A DNA stretch of 64,000 nucleotides from Bacteroidota bacterium (GCA_013289175.1 JABDAN010000002.1:54682-118681), one strand, 5' to 3'. Shown: positions 18,121 to 27,666, counted from the stretch's first letter. Notes: generated by a model not told the origin, from the sequence alone. Numbers and translations are program-made.

Positions 18121-19374
18121 TCAAGCAGGATCCGTCAGCTGGAATAAGTCGACTGGGAAGGAAGGTCGGACGACACCAGCCCATTTTCCACTGAATTCCA
18201 TCGAGCCCTTGAAATCCTCTATGTCAAAATACAGGCAAGATTCCAAATAAAAAAGCCTGCTGGTAGAATTCCTAAGAAATGACAAGGAAATATAGTAGGA
18301 ACCATCGTTTAAAAAATTCCCAGGTATTTGCGCGCTGCCCCTAATCCTTCCGGTGGCCAAAGCACGACTTTCAGAAGCGATCTCAAAAATCAATTCATCG
18401 GAAGCACTAAAAACCTGGAGGTTTACCTGAATTTTTCCGGACTCTTCTGCTTGATAAAAAAATTCGAATTCTATATTTAGGGCGGTTCGTATATCAATGA
18501 CTTGGTTTTGATCTAAAAAATCCGGAATCAGTTCTACTTTGTAAATCCGGATGAATTCGTTTCCCGGAAGCGAGGGCAGTTTTGAATAGTCGGTTCCCAA
18601 ATACTGGTCTCTATTCATTTTTATATAGCTGGCGAGCACCGATTCGGAATCCCCTGAAGTAATTATTCTACCTTTATCCAATACCAGCGCCCGGTCACAT
18701 ATATTTCGAATGGTTTGGATATTGTGGCTTACGAATAAAATTGTTTTTCCTTCTTCGCGTGAAATTGATTTAATTTTTGTAAGGCATTTTTGTTGAAATT
18801 CAGCATCCCCCACGGCGAGTACTTCATCGATAACCAATATTTCAGGATCGAGGTGTGCTGCCACTGCAAAGGCAAGCCGTACATACATGCCGCTGGAATA
18901 TCTTTTCACCGGCGTATCCAAAAACCGCGCAACACCTGAGAATTCGACGATCTCATCAAATTTCAAATCGATCTCCTTTTTCTTCATTCCCATGATATGG
19001 CCGTTCAGGAAAATGTTCTCCCTGCCGGTGAGTTCTCCATGAAATCCCGTTCCTACTTCCAGCAGACTGGCGATTCTTCCATTTCCCGAAATTTTTCCCT
19101 GGGTAGGCAGGGTGATTCTGGAAATGATCTTCAGCAGGGTAGACTTGCCCGCTCCGTTTTTTCCGATCAGTCCGAGTACTTCACCCTGGTAGACATCAAA
19201 ATTGATATCGCGCAGTGCCCAGATATGGCGACGACTTTCAGGATCCGGCTCCACAGGTATATTCAACTTACCCCGCCACCATTCCTTCAGGTCTTCCTTT
19301 AATGAACGGGAACCCAGGACACCCAGCCGGTAGTATTTTGAAATCTCTTGTGCTTGTATCAGTTTTTTTGACAT
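18121..19374 (-). CDS. polysaccharide ABC transporter ATP-binding protein (Wzt-like)
   Basis: 417 residues. The nucleotide-binding domain has Walker A GLIGKNGAGKSTLLK near residue 66, signature YSSGMYVRLAFAVAA near 157, and Walker B EILVIDEVLAVGD. The C-terminal 160 residues form a beta-rich extension as in Wzt proteins, where it recognises the modified end of the exported O-antigen or teichoic-acid chain. The ATG lies 3 bp after the stop of the permease gene, so the two form one transporter operon. The neighbouring GT2 and acyltransferase may build or cap the exported glycan. Confidence 0.93.
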   Translation of the reverse strand: MSKKLIQAQEISKYYRLGVLGSRSLKEDLKEWWRGKLNIPVEPDPESRRHIWALRDINFDVYQGEVLGLIGKNGAGKSTLLKIISRITLPTQGKISGNGRIASLLEVGTGFHGELTGRENIFLNGHIMGMKKKEIDLKFDEIVEFSGVARFLDTPVKRYSSGMYVRLAFAVAAHLDPEILVIDEVLAVGDAEFQQKCLTKIKSISREEGKTILFVSHNIQTIRNICDRALVLDKGRIITSGDSESVLASYIKMNRDQYLGTDYSKLPSLPGNEFIRIYKVELIPDFLDQNQVIDIRTALNIEFEFFYQAEESGKIQVNLQVFSASDELIFEIASESRALATGRIRGSAQIPGNFLNDGSYYISLSFLRNSTSRLFYLESCLYFDIEDFKGSMEFSGKWAGVVRPSFPVDLFQLTDPA

Positions 19375-19377
19375 GGT

Positions 19378-20226
19378 TTAGATTACGTCCATAATTTGTA
19401 TTTCCCTTTTGTTAAAAAGGATAATGCCAATCACCAGTACCAGCATCGTGGTCAAAAGACTCAACGACAAATAAAACAGGGGAAGGGGATGGGGTTTAAA
19501 AAATGAAGTCCTAAATATTTCAATCACTGGCGTAAGCGGATTGAGCCAGAAGATAAATTTATATTTCTGCGGAATCAGGGAAGCCGGATAAACAACCGGT
19601 GCTGCAAACATAAATAGTCGAAGCAAAAAAAGCATGATGTTATCCAAATCCCGGTATTTGGCAGTCAGTACGCTCACGATCAATCCACAGCCCAGCGCAA
19701 AACAAGCTGCTATCCCTATCATGAAGGGGGCCAGGAGTATTTGCCAGCTGAATTGAAGGACAGTTCCATGCAGGGAGTAGAAAATATACACGCCGGTAAA
19801 AAGCAACAACTGAATCGAAATGCGAAAGGAATGGAACAAAATCGTACTCAGGGGCACGATAATCCTCGGGAAATACACTTTGTTGAATATATATGCATTG
19901 TACTGAAAAGTATTCATCGTCGTGGTGACACAGTCAGCATAATAGGACCAGATGATGGACCCCGGCAGATAAAAAAGGAAGGGTGGAATACCATCGGTCG
20001 GTATTTTTGCAACCCGGCTAAAAATGATGAAATAGACAAAAGTGGTGAAAAGGGGTTGCAGAAACACCCAAATAGGTCCCAATATCGTTTGCTGATAACT
20101 GGCCAATATATCTCTACGGACAAAACGCAGTAAAAGATCCTTGTATTGGATGAGCTCTTTTAAGTTGAGCCGGTACCACGGCCGGTTTGGTGAGATTTCC
20201 CATTGCCATACTGTTTTGTCCTTCAT
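19378..20226 (-). CDS. ABC-2 type polysaccharide export permease (Wzm-like)
   Basis: 282 residues with six predicted membrane helices. The N-terminal YKDLLLRFVRRDILASYQQTILGPIWVFLQPLFTTFVYFIIF is typical of Wzm/KpsM/TagG permeases, with an amphipathic gate helix before the first membrane span. It pairs with the ATPase just downstream to move undecaprenyl-linked polysaccharide across the inner membrane. Confidence 0.93.
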   Translation of the reverse strand: MKDKTVWQWEISPNRPWYRLNLKELIQYKDLLLRFVRRDILASYQQTILGPIWVFLQPLFTTFVYFIIFSRVAKIPTDGIPPFLFYLPGSIIWSYYADCVTTTMNTFQYNAYIFNKVYFPRIIVPLSTILFHSFRISIQLLLFTGVYIFYSLHGTVLQFSWQILLAPFMIGIAACFALGCGLIVSVLTAKYRDLDNIMLFLLRLFMFAAPVVYPASLIPQKYKFIFWLNPLTPVIEIFRTSFFKPHPLPLFYLSLSLLTTMLVLVIGIILFNKREIQIMDVI

Positions 20227-20379
20227 GTACGCGAAAGTTCAGATCCGAATTCCGGAAAAGTATAACATTTTCGCCTAATAAGAAATACCCATTCAATGCC
20301 AAACCAGCAGAGCTGGCGGTCTAAATAGAGATAGGTCCGGGGCCTGAAGCCCGAAAGGGTTACCCGAGATAAAAAGATT

Positions 20380-20757
20380 TCAGGAATTGAAATTTTCGAA
20401 GGAAGAATTTTCCAGTGTTTTTATTTTTGCCAAAAGCGTTTCTGAATCGAAAGGTTTGGCAAGAAAATAATCAGCACCGGCGTGGTAAGCCTTTTCTTCC
20501 ACATCCGGAAGTCCGGACATGATATATACCGGCGTTTCCTTTAAATAACTGGTCTTAAGTTCGCGGCAAACATCGAGTCCGTTTCCGTGATCGAGTTTTA
20601 TATCCAGGAGTATCAAATCGGGTTGTAGCAGACTTACGGTTTTGAGAATTTCATCCGCATCGGATAGGGGACAAATGCGGCAATGGTAGGCCTGAAGCAG
20701 AAATCTCAGTCCATGCAACAAATCGAGGTCGTCTTCAACTATCATTATTTTTAACAT
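20380..20757 (-). CDS. single-domain response regulator (CheY-like receiver)
   Basis: 125 residues from the ATG at 20757. The open frame extends 30 codons further upstream, but MLKIMIVEDDLDLLHGL is the normal start of a receiver domain. Acidic pocket EDD at residues 8-10, phospho-acceptor Asp in LILLDIKLDHG near 52, Ser in YIMSGLP near 83, and Lys in FLAKPFD near 104. There is no output domain, so it acts by protein-protein contact or in a phosphorelay. No histidine kinase is nearby. Confidence 0.88.
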   Translation of the reverse strand: MLKIMIVEDDLDLLHGLRFLLQAYHCRICPLSDADEILKTVSLLQPDLILLDIKLDHGNGLDVCRELKTSYLKETPVYIMSGLPDVEEKAYHAGADYFLAKPFDSETLLAKIKTLENSSFENFNS

Positions 20758-20882
20758 GCGTCGCGTTCTATTTAAGTAATACGTATAAGACACCAAAAGA
20801 GTTTCGATCCATAAAAAAACCCCAAATAACTGTGCAAATAAGTCCACACAATTTCATGGATTTCCTTCCCGGAATGGGAAAA

Positions 20883-21065
20883 TCAATCATCTCCCAGCAG
20901 TTCATCTAATTTTTCATCACTGATATTGTCCTGGTCACGAGACAATGGATTTTCAGTTTCTTCGAATGCATTGGAAGATCCCAGTTGACCACTGTTTAAT
21001 ATTTTCTTTTTGTTTGGGACAGGGACTTTATTTTCATTTTTGGGTTTCTCAGTAGGTTTATCCAT
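20883..21065 (-). CDS. small charged hypothetical protein
   Basis: 60 residues, Lys/Pro-rich in the first half and acidic in the second (ISDEKLDELLGDD). No family recognised. It lies 8 bp after the stop of the next minus-strand gene (21074), suggesting one transcript. It probably forms little stable structure on its own. It is one of several small acidic proteins between 20.8 and 22.7 kb. Confidence 0.55.
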   Translation of the reverse strand: MDKPTEKPKNENKVPVPNKKKILNSGQLGSSNAFEETENPLSRDQDNISDEKLDELLGDD

Positions 21066-21073
21066 AAGTGATT

Positions 21074-21409
21074 TTATTTATACATTTGAATAACGCCAAC
21101 ATCAGTAGGTTGCCCTTCCACCACCAGCACATCTTGCTTAAAACTGTCTCTGAAAGGCGGTTTGCCTTCAACCATCAAAGTATAATTTCCCGGTTTTACA
21201 CTGGTGATCATAAAACCGCCCTGGATAACCGGCGCATTGGCTGTATCGGTTTTTGAAATTACCCATGCCCTGAGTGCACCATTGGATGGATTTACGGATC
21301 CTTTTACGGGACTGTTCCAGATTACCCGAAAGGAAGCAAATAAGAAAATCAGGAATCCCGCCAGCAACAGCCAACTTCCGGAAACCAAATATTTTGATTT
21401 TTTGTGCAT
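21074..21409 (-). CDS. membrane-anchored protein with carboxypeptidase-regulatory-like beta domain
   Basis: 111 residues. A single membrane segment (YLVSGSWLLLAGFLIFLFASF, residues 7-27) is followed by a small beta-sandwich: VKGSVNPSNGALRAWVISKTD...GGFMITSVKPGNYTLMVEGKPPFRD. The TSVKPGNYTLMV strand is typical of carboxypeptidase-regulatory-like or transthyretin-like domains, common in Bacteroidota envelope proteins. Likely inner-membrane anchored with the domain in the periplasm. Role unknown. Confidence 0.65.
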   Translation of the reverse strand: MHKKSKYLVSGSWLLLAGFLIFLFASFRVIWNSPVKGSVNPSNGALRAWVISKTDTANAPVIQGGFMITSVKPGNYTLMVEGKPPFRDSFKQDVLVVEGQPTDVGVIQMYK

Positions 21410-21610
21410 AGTTAAAGTAGAGGCATCAAAAACTATTCCTTGATTTTCCTGCGATTAGAACCTTTTGTTAATGAACCCCAAATTTTGACGCCCAGTCTAC
21501 GGGCACACATATTGAACAACAAATGTGTAAAACTATTCCGACCATGTGGATAATATTTCAATGCGGATCCTGATCAGACTTGTAAATTCACTCCATAACC
21601 AACCCCTACT

Positions 21611-21889
21611 ATGCCTACAGAAGAAATTTCAATCGTCTCTGAAAGAGGATTTGTCAGCACGGTGCATGTACTGAAAGACGGAGAAATTATTTACTCTCTG
21701 CAGGATTTTCTAAAAATTGAAAGCCGGTTTTCCTGGGTAGATAAAAAATATCTGGTGACAAAAATTCTGGAACTACAAAGGAAAACAGACGACCGCCGAA
21801 GGTCGTTTCTGGTGATCTATGAGGACGGTAATCAGATTCGCGAATATGTGAATATGGATCAGACCTTCCAGCCTCTTCCTTATTGCTAA
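21611..21889 (+). CDS. hypothetical protein, 92 aa
   Basis: No family recognised. Sequence ISIVSERGFVSTVHVLKDG...YLVTKILELQRKTDDRRRS...IYEDGNQIREYVNMDQT suggests a small alpha/beta domain, without signal peptide or membrane helix. It is flanked by minus-strand genes for small proteins and its stop is 15 bp from the convergent acidic-protein gene. Confidence 0.5.
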   Translation: MPTEEISIVSERGFVSTVHVLKDGEIIYSLQDFLKIESRFSWVDKKYLVTKILELQRKTDDRRRSFLVIYEDGNQIREYVNMDQTFQPLPYC

Positions 21890-21903
21890 TTTTCTCCGTT
21901 CGT

Positions 21904-22317
21904 TTATTCATCTTCTTCTCTTATCAGGTTGTCATCCAGATCTTTTCCGAAGAGATCCTTGTCCATACCTGCTTCTTCGAGTAATTCACCTTCATTGTCC
22001 CGGTCGTCTAAGGATAGAGATTGAATGGGTAGGTCCACATCATAGGAGGGATCGAAAGCATCGTTTAAAAGTTCTTTTTCAAGCGGACTGACGTCCGTCT
22101 CGGTAGAATCCTTCCCATCTTCAAATAGTTCATCGGCTTCTTCATCGGCAGAAGAAATGGTTTCCAGACTGGTCGGTGGGTTGGTTTTGTTTTTACCGCT
22201 CGCACCGGGTATATCTTTTAATTCAGGTAGATCCAAAATGGCCAGATCGCTTTTTAATTTTTCCTGATCTTGCAAAGAATCCGTGATGTCTTCCTTCAGG
22301 TATTTTTTGTTTGTCAT
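21904..22317 (-). CDS. acidic hypothetical protein, 137 aa
   Basis: Starts at the ATG at 22317; the ATG at 22323 adds two residues. Strongly acidic and low in hydrophobics: ADEEADELFEDGKDSTETDVS and a C-terminus DLDDNLIREEDE. It looks intrinsically disordered. Its acidic tail resembles that of the 60-residue protein at 20883, but no true homology can be claimed. No family recognised. Confidence 0.55.
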   Translation of the reverse strand: MTNKKYLKEDITDSLQDQEKLKSDLAILDLPELKDIPGASGKNKTNPPTSLETISSADEEADELFEDGKDSTETDVSPLEKELLNDAFDPSYDVDLPIQSLSLDDRDNEGELLEEAGMDKDLFGKDLDDNLIREEDE

Positions 22318-22406
22318 AATCATTCTTTACCTTGTATGGCACAAATTTTCATGCCATATTTTACCCGTTCTTCCATCAGTAGTAGGCAGACCACTAAATT
22401 AACTAT

Positions 22407-22652
22407 ATGAAAAAATCAATCTTCGTCGCGTGGATGATCGCAGCAGGGATGTTGAGTTCCTGCGGTAACGACAGCAATACCCCCGCTGCAGCGACGGACA
22501 CCGCCAAAACGACTCCCTCCAATGCCATTGATTCTGCGGCCAACAATAATGTCCTGCCCCCTTCGGCGGCACCGGGTGATGCCAATAATTCTTCATTGGC
22601 CGATACCACCTACAAGGCCAAACCCAAACCAAAGGATTCTGTAAAGAAATAA
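22407..22652 (+). CDS. small lipoprotein, Ala/Thr/Pro-rich
   Basis: 81 residues with a lipoprotein signal peptide: MKKSIFVAWMIAAGMLSSC, so the Cys at 19 would be lipidated. The mature part is a low-complexity Ala, Asn, Thr, Pro linker ending in KPKPKDSVKK. Such short lipoproteins are common in Bacteroidota and may tether to peptidoglycan. Function unknown. Confidence 0.6.
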   Translation: MKKSIFVAWMIAAGMLSSCGNDSNTPAAATDTAKTTPSNAIDSAANNNVLPPSAAPGDANNSSLADTTYKAKPKPKDSVKK

Positions 22653-22692
22653 TTCCGACTAGGGATGGGGTAGTGGAGTGTCCCTCCGTGTG

Positions 22693-23110
22693 CTATGAAG
22701 TGCTGAAATAAGACCAATTCCGGGCAAAGGCATCGATATCGCCTCCCTGTATCCAGTCTCTGCTGAGCTTTTCTATCAGCTGGTGTCAATTCAATGCAAT
22801 TGGGGGGCATCCGGGGCACCGGAAGCCCGTTAATATCCACCAATAGCATAAAATGCCAAACGCCTGGGTGAGGCCTGTTTTCGGCCCTCCTGGGCCCCTC
22901 CGTTCGCGTCTATAGACCAAAAAGGCTTCCAATACGGTGATCAGTTCAGTACCGCCAGATCCGTTACAAAAAGGTATAAGACCTAGCGCAATCCTGCTAC
23001 CGTATTGCGGAAACCATGAGTCAGGTGTATTCACCCTGCATCTAATCACGATCATAGATACCAGAAAGAGGATCACGATCCTGATGTCGAGCCCGGTTAA
23101 TTTCCTTTAA
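22693..23110 (-). pseudogene. decayed coding remnant, possibly a sodium:solute symporter
   Basis: This 470-bp gap has no intact gene. On the minus strand the frame near 23100 opens with LTGLDIRIVILFLVSMIVI, which resembles the first helix of sodium:solute symporters, and continues with ALGLIPFCNGSGGTELI, loosely like that family's second helix. Near the other end, in another frame, LIEKLSRDWIQGGDIDAF and then ARNWSYFSTS reads like a genuine C-terminus ending at 22693. The pieces are out of frame and far too short for a symporter. Its position behind a mannanase gene would suit a sugar transporter remnant. Tentative. Confidence 0.3.
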
Positions 23111-23120
23111 TCCGCCTGTT

Positions 23121-23900
23121 TTATAAATCTGAATAGCTCGCCCGGTGCATCAGCCAGCTGTCTATGTGATTTACCGAAATATTATTCCTGTATTTGGGAT
23201 CTGTAGAGATGTCTTTCCATTTATCACTGGAGCCAAATGCTCTCCATTTTTCTTCCCGCGCCGCTAGATTGGCAAAAACAACCATATAAACCAGGTTGGG
23301 CATTCTACAGCCACTTATCACATCGCCATAAAATACGGCATTGAATCCAAGGCTTTTGAATAATTTAATCTCGCCTCCTTCATTAAACATACCCACCTTA
23401 GTCATGTGGAGCACTTTGGTAGGGCTTTCATAACTTCTGAGTTCGTAAATGGCATCCGGATCAGACCTCAGTGGAGTTGGGATGAGTTTAGGATGGTCCG
23501 GGAATGCCTCCAGCAAAGTGGATTCCACCCGAACAAAAGGCAAATGGGCGGTATCTGCATCCAAAAAGAACTTTCCCTCCGCATTGAATATGGAATCCTT
23601 ATTCAAATTTGATTTGGTTCGAAACCATACATCCAATGAAATATAGGGCGTGATCATGACGACCTGTTTAAGGGTTGCCGTATCATTGGCAATGGGTTTA
23701 AAAACCCCAATTGACTTAAATCCCAGGCGGTGCATGGCTGGTAGGTAGACATTTTTCAAGTAATTTTCAGTCAAATCCATTTGCGCCGAACTATTCATTT
23801 TAAATACCCGGATTTCATAAATATCTTTTTGTGCTTGCACTGACTGACTGCCTAGGGCAGCCAGGACCAGCCAAAATCCAAAAACAATCATTTTTTTCAT
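23121..23900 (-). CDS. NIPSNAP family exported protein
   Basis: 259 residues with signal peptide ending in SVQAQ. Two NIPSNAP (ferredoxin-like dimeric alpha/beta barrel) repeats: IYEIRVFKMNSSAQMDLTENYL at the N-terminus and IYELRSYESPTKVLHMTKV near residue 150, with NLVYMVVFANLAAREEKWRAF as the second strand-helix pair. These proteins accompany sugar-utilisation genes in Bacteroidota, but their activity is unknown. The start overlaps the mannanase stop by 4 bp, so the two are co-translated. Confidence 0.88.
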   Translation of the reverse strand: MKKMIVFGFWLVLAALGSQSVQAQKDIYEIRVFKMNSSAQMDLTENYLKNVYLPAMHRLGFKSIGVFKPIANDTATLKQVVMITPYISLDVWFRTKSNLNKDSIFNAEGKFFLDADTAHLPFVRVESTLLEAFPDHPKLIPTPLRSDPDAIYELRSYESPTKVLHMTKVGMFNEGGEIKLFKSLGFNAVFYGDVISGCRMPNLVYMVVFANLAAREEKWRAFGSSDKWKDISTDPKYRNNISVNHIDSWLMHRASYSDL

Positions 23901-25021
23901 TGGTATATTTTTTTAGAGTTGATTCCGTTTTCAAATAAAACTTTACCGGTAGCAGACATTTTTTTAAAGTCGGATGCCGAAACCGCCCCGGTATACGGAG
24001 TATAAAATTCTACGCTGCCATCTGGCTTCTTTCCTGCATTGCGCCAAGCCAGCACATAGACGATCTGATGAGAAGCAATGACCGGAAAAAAAACTTTCGT
24101 CCACCAAGTGGAATCCGGAATTTCATTATAGCCAAATTCCGTTAATGCGGGAATTTTATGGTGTGCCTGAGCGATGTTATCCAGCATACTGAGATCCTTG
24201 TTTAAAAACTGCGCGAAAGAAAGGTTGTCTTTATAAGTATTCCCCTGATAAACATCACAACCGAGTATATCGATGACCTGATCACCGGGATATCTCTGTA
24301 TATATTCTGACTCACTAAAGAATTTATCTGTATTGAACGCATAAAGGACATGGTGGATATGCTTGACGGATCTTAAATAATGAACCGTATATCGCCAGCA
24401 CTGGATCATTTCCTCCGGCGTACATTGGTCTTTACCCCACCAAAACCAACCACCGTTTAATTCATGAAACAACCGCAATATAATCGGTATAAACTCTCCA
24501 TTTTTTCCCCGGAGGCTGTTTAGATAATCTGCCACCCGGTCCAGCCAGATCGTGTAGAGTGCATTCATGTTTCCACCAGGCAAAATGGACGCAACCGCAC
24601 CCGGGGTATGATCCCAAGCTGTCCCTCCGGTAAGCGGATTGTTCAAATGCCAGCTGAGGGTGACAACAGCCCCTCTTTCATAGGCTTCCTGTATAAATTG
24701 CCGCGTTTTGTCAAAAGGAACACTATCCAGGTTGTGGGTCCATCCCAATTCAATTCTTCCCAGGTCAAATCCGTAAATGGCTGGGTATTCTCCGACCACT
24801 TCCTTTACATCACTCCTGCCGGATTGATATTTCCAAGCCACTCCGTAACATGGATCATCCTGGTGGCCAAACAATATGGCTTTTCCGATCAGTTTATAAA
24901 GATTCCTGTACAAAGCCCGGGTTTCGGGACTGGCCAGCGAATCGCTGCAGTTCTGTCCCAACAACAAGTGAAATGGGAAAAAAGCAGACAGGCAAACGCC
25001 GAGGAATATTTTCCTTTTCAT
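23897..25021 (-). CDS. glycoside hydrolase family 26 beta-mannanase-like enzyme
   Basis: 374 residues, signal peptide MKRKIFLGVCLSAFFPFHLLLGQ. GH26 features: AILFGHQDDPCYG near residue 50, TLSWHLNNPLTGGTAWD near 121, the acid/base in LRLFHELNGGWFWWG (Glu near residue 187) and the nucleophile in ALTEFGYN (Glu near 295). GH26 enzymes cut beta-1,4-mannans with retention. Export suggests action in periplasm or outside. There are no SusC/SusD genes beside it, so it is not part of a standard polysaccharide utilisation locus. Confidence 0.92.
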   Translation of the reverse strand: MKRKIFLGVCLSAFFPFHLLLGQNCSDSLASPETRALYRNLYKLIGKAILFGHQDDPCYGVAWKYQSGRSDVKEVVGEYPAIYGFDLGRIELGWTHNLDSVPFDKTRQFIQEAYERGAVVTLSWHLNNPLTGGTAWDHTPGAVASILPGGNMNALYTIWLDRVADYLNSLRGKNGEFIPIILRLFHELNGGWFWWGKDQCTPEEMIQCWRYTVHYLRSVKHIHHVLYAFNTDKFFSESEYIQRYPGDQVIDILGCDVYQGNTYKDNLSFAQFLNKDLSMLDNIAQAHHKIPALTEFGYNEIPDSTWWTKVFFPVIASHQIVYVLAWRNAGKKPDGSVEFYTPYTGAVSASDFKKMSATGKVLFENGINSKKIYQ

Positions 25022-25037
25022 ATGACGCCGGTTGTAT

Positions 25038-25045
25038 CAAAGCTA
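25038..25045 (-). promoter_or_regulatory. -7 element of the mannanase-NIPSNAP operon
   Basis: Reads TAGCTTTG on the minus strand, a perfect TAnnTTTG match, 16 bp before the mannanase ATG. No clear -33 TTTG was seen. Confidence 0.4.
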
Positions 25046-25449
25046 TTTTCCAAAAAAACCTTCATTAAATACTTTATTGGCTTATTGTAGTACTTTTTTA
25101 TAGGTAAACTGCTGACTGTTGTCACTAAAATCCAGCATCTATGCAGCTTTTAGGCGATTTATTGAATCAAATTCATATACAAATTAGTAATACTTTTTTT
25201 ACTTTTTATTTAAATATGTCGGGAGCAATGGGCTTTTTCGTCGGAAAATGCATTGAATTATGAAATAGAATTTGCATAGGAAATCACCCCGTTTATCCAA
25301 AATGATTGATTTACTCTTTTTTCCAGGTTAAAATCTGAATTTGATTTTCCCCTTCATTCTCCCAGAGAATTTTGATAAAGCTTTTCGGGAACTCGTATTT
25401 ATATTTGAGTTCTTTTTAATCATCTTTGCACCATAACAACCTAACCTAT
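25046..25449. other. intergenic region between divergent operons
   Basis: About 400 bp, AT-rich, without a gene. TATATTTG at 25400-25407 matches the -7 consensus and could drive the aldo/keto reductase 43 bp downstream; a second, weaker candidate CATCTTTG lies at 25421-25428. No hairpin of note. Confidence 0.4.
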
Positions 25450-26448
25450 ATGAGTTATTCTTTTAAGGAAAACCGCTATGATAAAATGCAGTATCGCCGT
25501 ACGGGAAAAAGCGGACTGTTGTTGCCTGCTGTATCCCTGGGGCTTTGGCATAATTTCGGTGACATCGATAACCAGCAAAGGGCGCGGGAAATTTTGAGGT
25601 TGGCTTTTGATGAAGGCATTACACATTTTGATCTGGCCAATAACTACGGTCCCCCGGGCGGATCGGCGGAAGAAAATTTCGGAAGGATCTTTAAGCAGGA
25701 TTTCAGCGATCATCGCGACGAACTGATTATTTCCAGCAAAGCAGGGTGGGGGATGTGGCCAGGTCCTTACGGAGATCACGGTTCAAAAAAATACTTGGTT
25801 GCCAGTTTGGATCAGAGTTTAAAAAGAATGGGATTGGAATACGTAGATATTTTTTATCATCATCGTCCAGATCCGGATACACCTCTGGAGGAAACGATGC
25901 GTGCGCTGGACCTCATCGTTCGACAGGGAAAGGCCTTGTACGTTGGCATATCCAGTTACAGTGCGACGGAGTCAAAAGCGGCGATCGACCTGCTGCGCTC
26001 GATGGGTACTCCTTGTTTGATACACCAGCCTAAATATTCCATGTTTGAAAGGTGGGTAGAAAATGGTTTGCTGGATGTATTAAAAAATGAGGGCGTCGGT
26101 TGTATTTGTTTTAGTCCATTGGCCCAGGGGCTGCTCTCCAATAAATACCTCAAAGGCATCCCCGAAGATTCCCGGGCGCTCAGCCACCGCGGAAACGGAG
26201 CGATGGATGAGACAGCCGTTACCCCAGACAAAATCAATAAAGCGGTACAGCTAAATGAAATTGCCAAAAAGCGCGGGCAAAACCTTGCTCAGCTAGCGCT
26301 GGCCTGGGTACTGAGGCATGAAATCGTAACCTCCGTCCTCATCGGGGTGAGTAAGCCAGAACAATTGACGGATTCCATCAAATGTTTGGATAACCTCTCC
26401 TTTGCCGATTCGGAACTAAAAGAAATCGACAAAATCCTCCAGGGATAA
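25450..26448 (+). CDS. aldo/keto reductase, YghZ/Gpr-like (L-glyceraldehyde 3-phosphate reductase type)
   Basis: 332 residues from the ATG at 25450. Close resemblance to E. coli YghZ throughout: KMQYRRTGKSGLLLPAVSLG, DLANNYGPPGGSAEENFGR (catalytic Asp-Tyr), ISSKAGWGMWPGPYG (catalytic Lys), DIFYHHRPDPDTPLEET (His), and the NADPH-binding VLIGVSKPEQLTDS near the C-terminus. The E. coli enzyme reduces L-glyceraldehyde 3-phosphate and methylglyoxal. Cytoplasmic. Monocistronic here. Confidence 0.92.
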   Translation: MSYSFKENRYDKMQYRRTGKSGLLLPAVSLGLWHNFGDIDNQQRAREILRLAFDEGITHFDLANNYGPPGGSAEENFGRIFKQDFSDHRDELIISSKAGWGMWPGPYGDHGSKKYLVASLDQSLKRMGLEYVDIFYHHRPDPDTPLEETMRALDLIVRQGKALYVGISSYSATESKAAIDLLRSMGTPCLIHQPKYSMFERWVENGLLDVLKNEGVGCICFSPLAQGLLSNKYLKGIPEDSRALSHRGNGAMDETAVTPDKINKAVQLNEIAKKRGQNLAQLALAWVLRHEIVTSVLIGVSKPEQLTDSIKCLDNLSFADSELKEIDKILQG

Positions 26449-26457
26449 AAACAGGTC

Positions 26458-27666
26458 TTAAAACGCCTCTCCGAGGTTAACAAAAAATCCATGGGAACCT
26501 TGTCGGCCCCAGCCATAGTCGATGGCGATATTGGTACGGGAGTATTTATTTAATTTTATACGCAGACCCAGACCGCCCGCGGGTGCGGGCATTCCAAACT
26601 GCCAGGTATCGATATTGGTAAAAGTCTCAAAATTGGTGAAGATCACCATGCCAAATAATCCGTTTCTGGTCAGCTGTATACGGTATTCGGCTTCAGCATC
26701 CAACATGTTGTTGCTGCGGAACCGTCCCTGTATATATCCCCTTCCAGTATTAAAAGTTTTGTCCCAGCCCGTACTTGGCAACATCAGGTAGGGCGGAATG
26801 CCGGAGAGGGTCAGCCAGTTATAACTCCACAGGGCGATGATATTGTTGGAACTAGAAGGAAAACGGAAATACCCCCGCCACTGTACCATCAGGGAAGTCC
26901 AGTTTTGATCGGAGCCAAGAAACTTAAATCGAGGGATCAATTGAATGTTGGTGTAAGTCCCCCGGTAGGCATTGATGGGATTGTCCCGGGTATCGCGGAT
27001 CATACTCAGTTCAATGCCCGAGGAAAATGAACGGGTGGATGTATCATATTTTTCGAAATCAGACAGGGTACCTGTGGGTTTGGGCGGATAAACCTGCTCG
27101 ACATTCCAGAAATAATCCAGCGCATACCCGGCACCGATAAATAGGTGGGGATGCACTTCAAAAAGAACCGACTGGTGAAGTTTTAGGTATTGAAAATTGA
27201 GCAGGGTTGAATCCTGTGGAGTGGTTTTCATCCCGAGACCATAGGTATAGGATGGGTATTTTAAATATCTCCAATCCGAAACAAAAATGGTCTTGTTGTT
27301 ATTGAAATAGATGACAGTCTGAATCGGTGCAATAATTTGATGATACTGTGAATAAGAGAAACTCCCCGCGATCGTGGAGGGAAGCAAGGAATCATTGCGC
27401 TTTTTATAAATTACGGCATTGGCGCTGACGACGGCAGCAAAACCAGTCTGAAGCGTATAGCCGATGGCGGGGAAAATACCGATCTGGATTTGGCTTTTTT
27501 TTCGTTCTGCCCGGTCTTTGTTGGAATCTTTGTGTAGTAGGTGGTTTACGATTTCGGTTAGATCCGTCAGGCTATCCATCGGGACATACCTCCAGTCATG
27601 CTGGGCGGAGAGGAAAAAAGGCAACGCAAGGGCAGAGAGGATAATTCTTATTCGGAACCACATCAT
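26458..27666 (-). CDS. Omp85-superfamily outer-membrane barrel without POTRA domains
   Basis: 402 residues. Signal peptide ([13 protein letters not shown]), then a short linker and a beta-barrel with the bacterial-surface-antigen features [16 protein letters not shown] near residue 222 and [22 protein letters not shown] near 325, where RGY stands for the VRGF/Y lid-loop motif. The C-terminus ends in aromatic Phe, as in outer-membrane proteins. There is no room for POTRA domains, so it is unlikely to be BamA itself; members of this kind are unassigned Omp85-like or phospholipase-linked barrels. Confidence 0.8.
   Translation of the reverse strand: MMWFRIRIILSALALPFFLSAQHDWRYVPMDSLTDLTEIVNHLLHKDSNKDRAERKKSQIQIGIFPAIGYTLQTGFAAVVSANAVIYKKRNDSLLPSTIAGSFSYSQYHQIIAPIQTVIYFNNNKTIFVSDWRYLKYPSYTYGLGMKTTPQDSTLLNFQYLKLHQSVLFEVHPHLFIGAGYALDYFWNVEQVYPPKPTGTLSDFEKYDTSTRSFSSGIELSMIRDTRDNPINAYRGTYTNIQLIPRFKFLGSDQNWTSLMVQWRGYFRFPSSSNNIIALWSYNWLTLSGIPPYLMLPSTGWDKTFNTGRGYIQGRFRSNNMLDAEAEYRIQLTRNGLFGMVIFTNFETFTNIDTWQFGMPAPAGGLGLRIKLNKYSRTNIAIDYGWGRQGSHGFFVNLGEAF

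Noticed and set aside
22786..23076. 96-codon minus-strand open frame as an intact gene
   Set aside because: Too short for any transporter; Gly/Arg/Pro-rich second half looks out of frame. Treated as decayed remnant instead.
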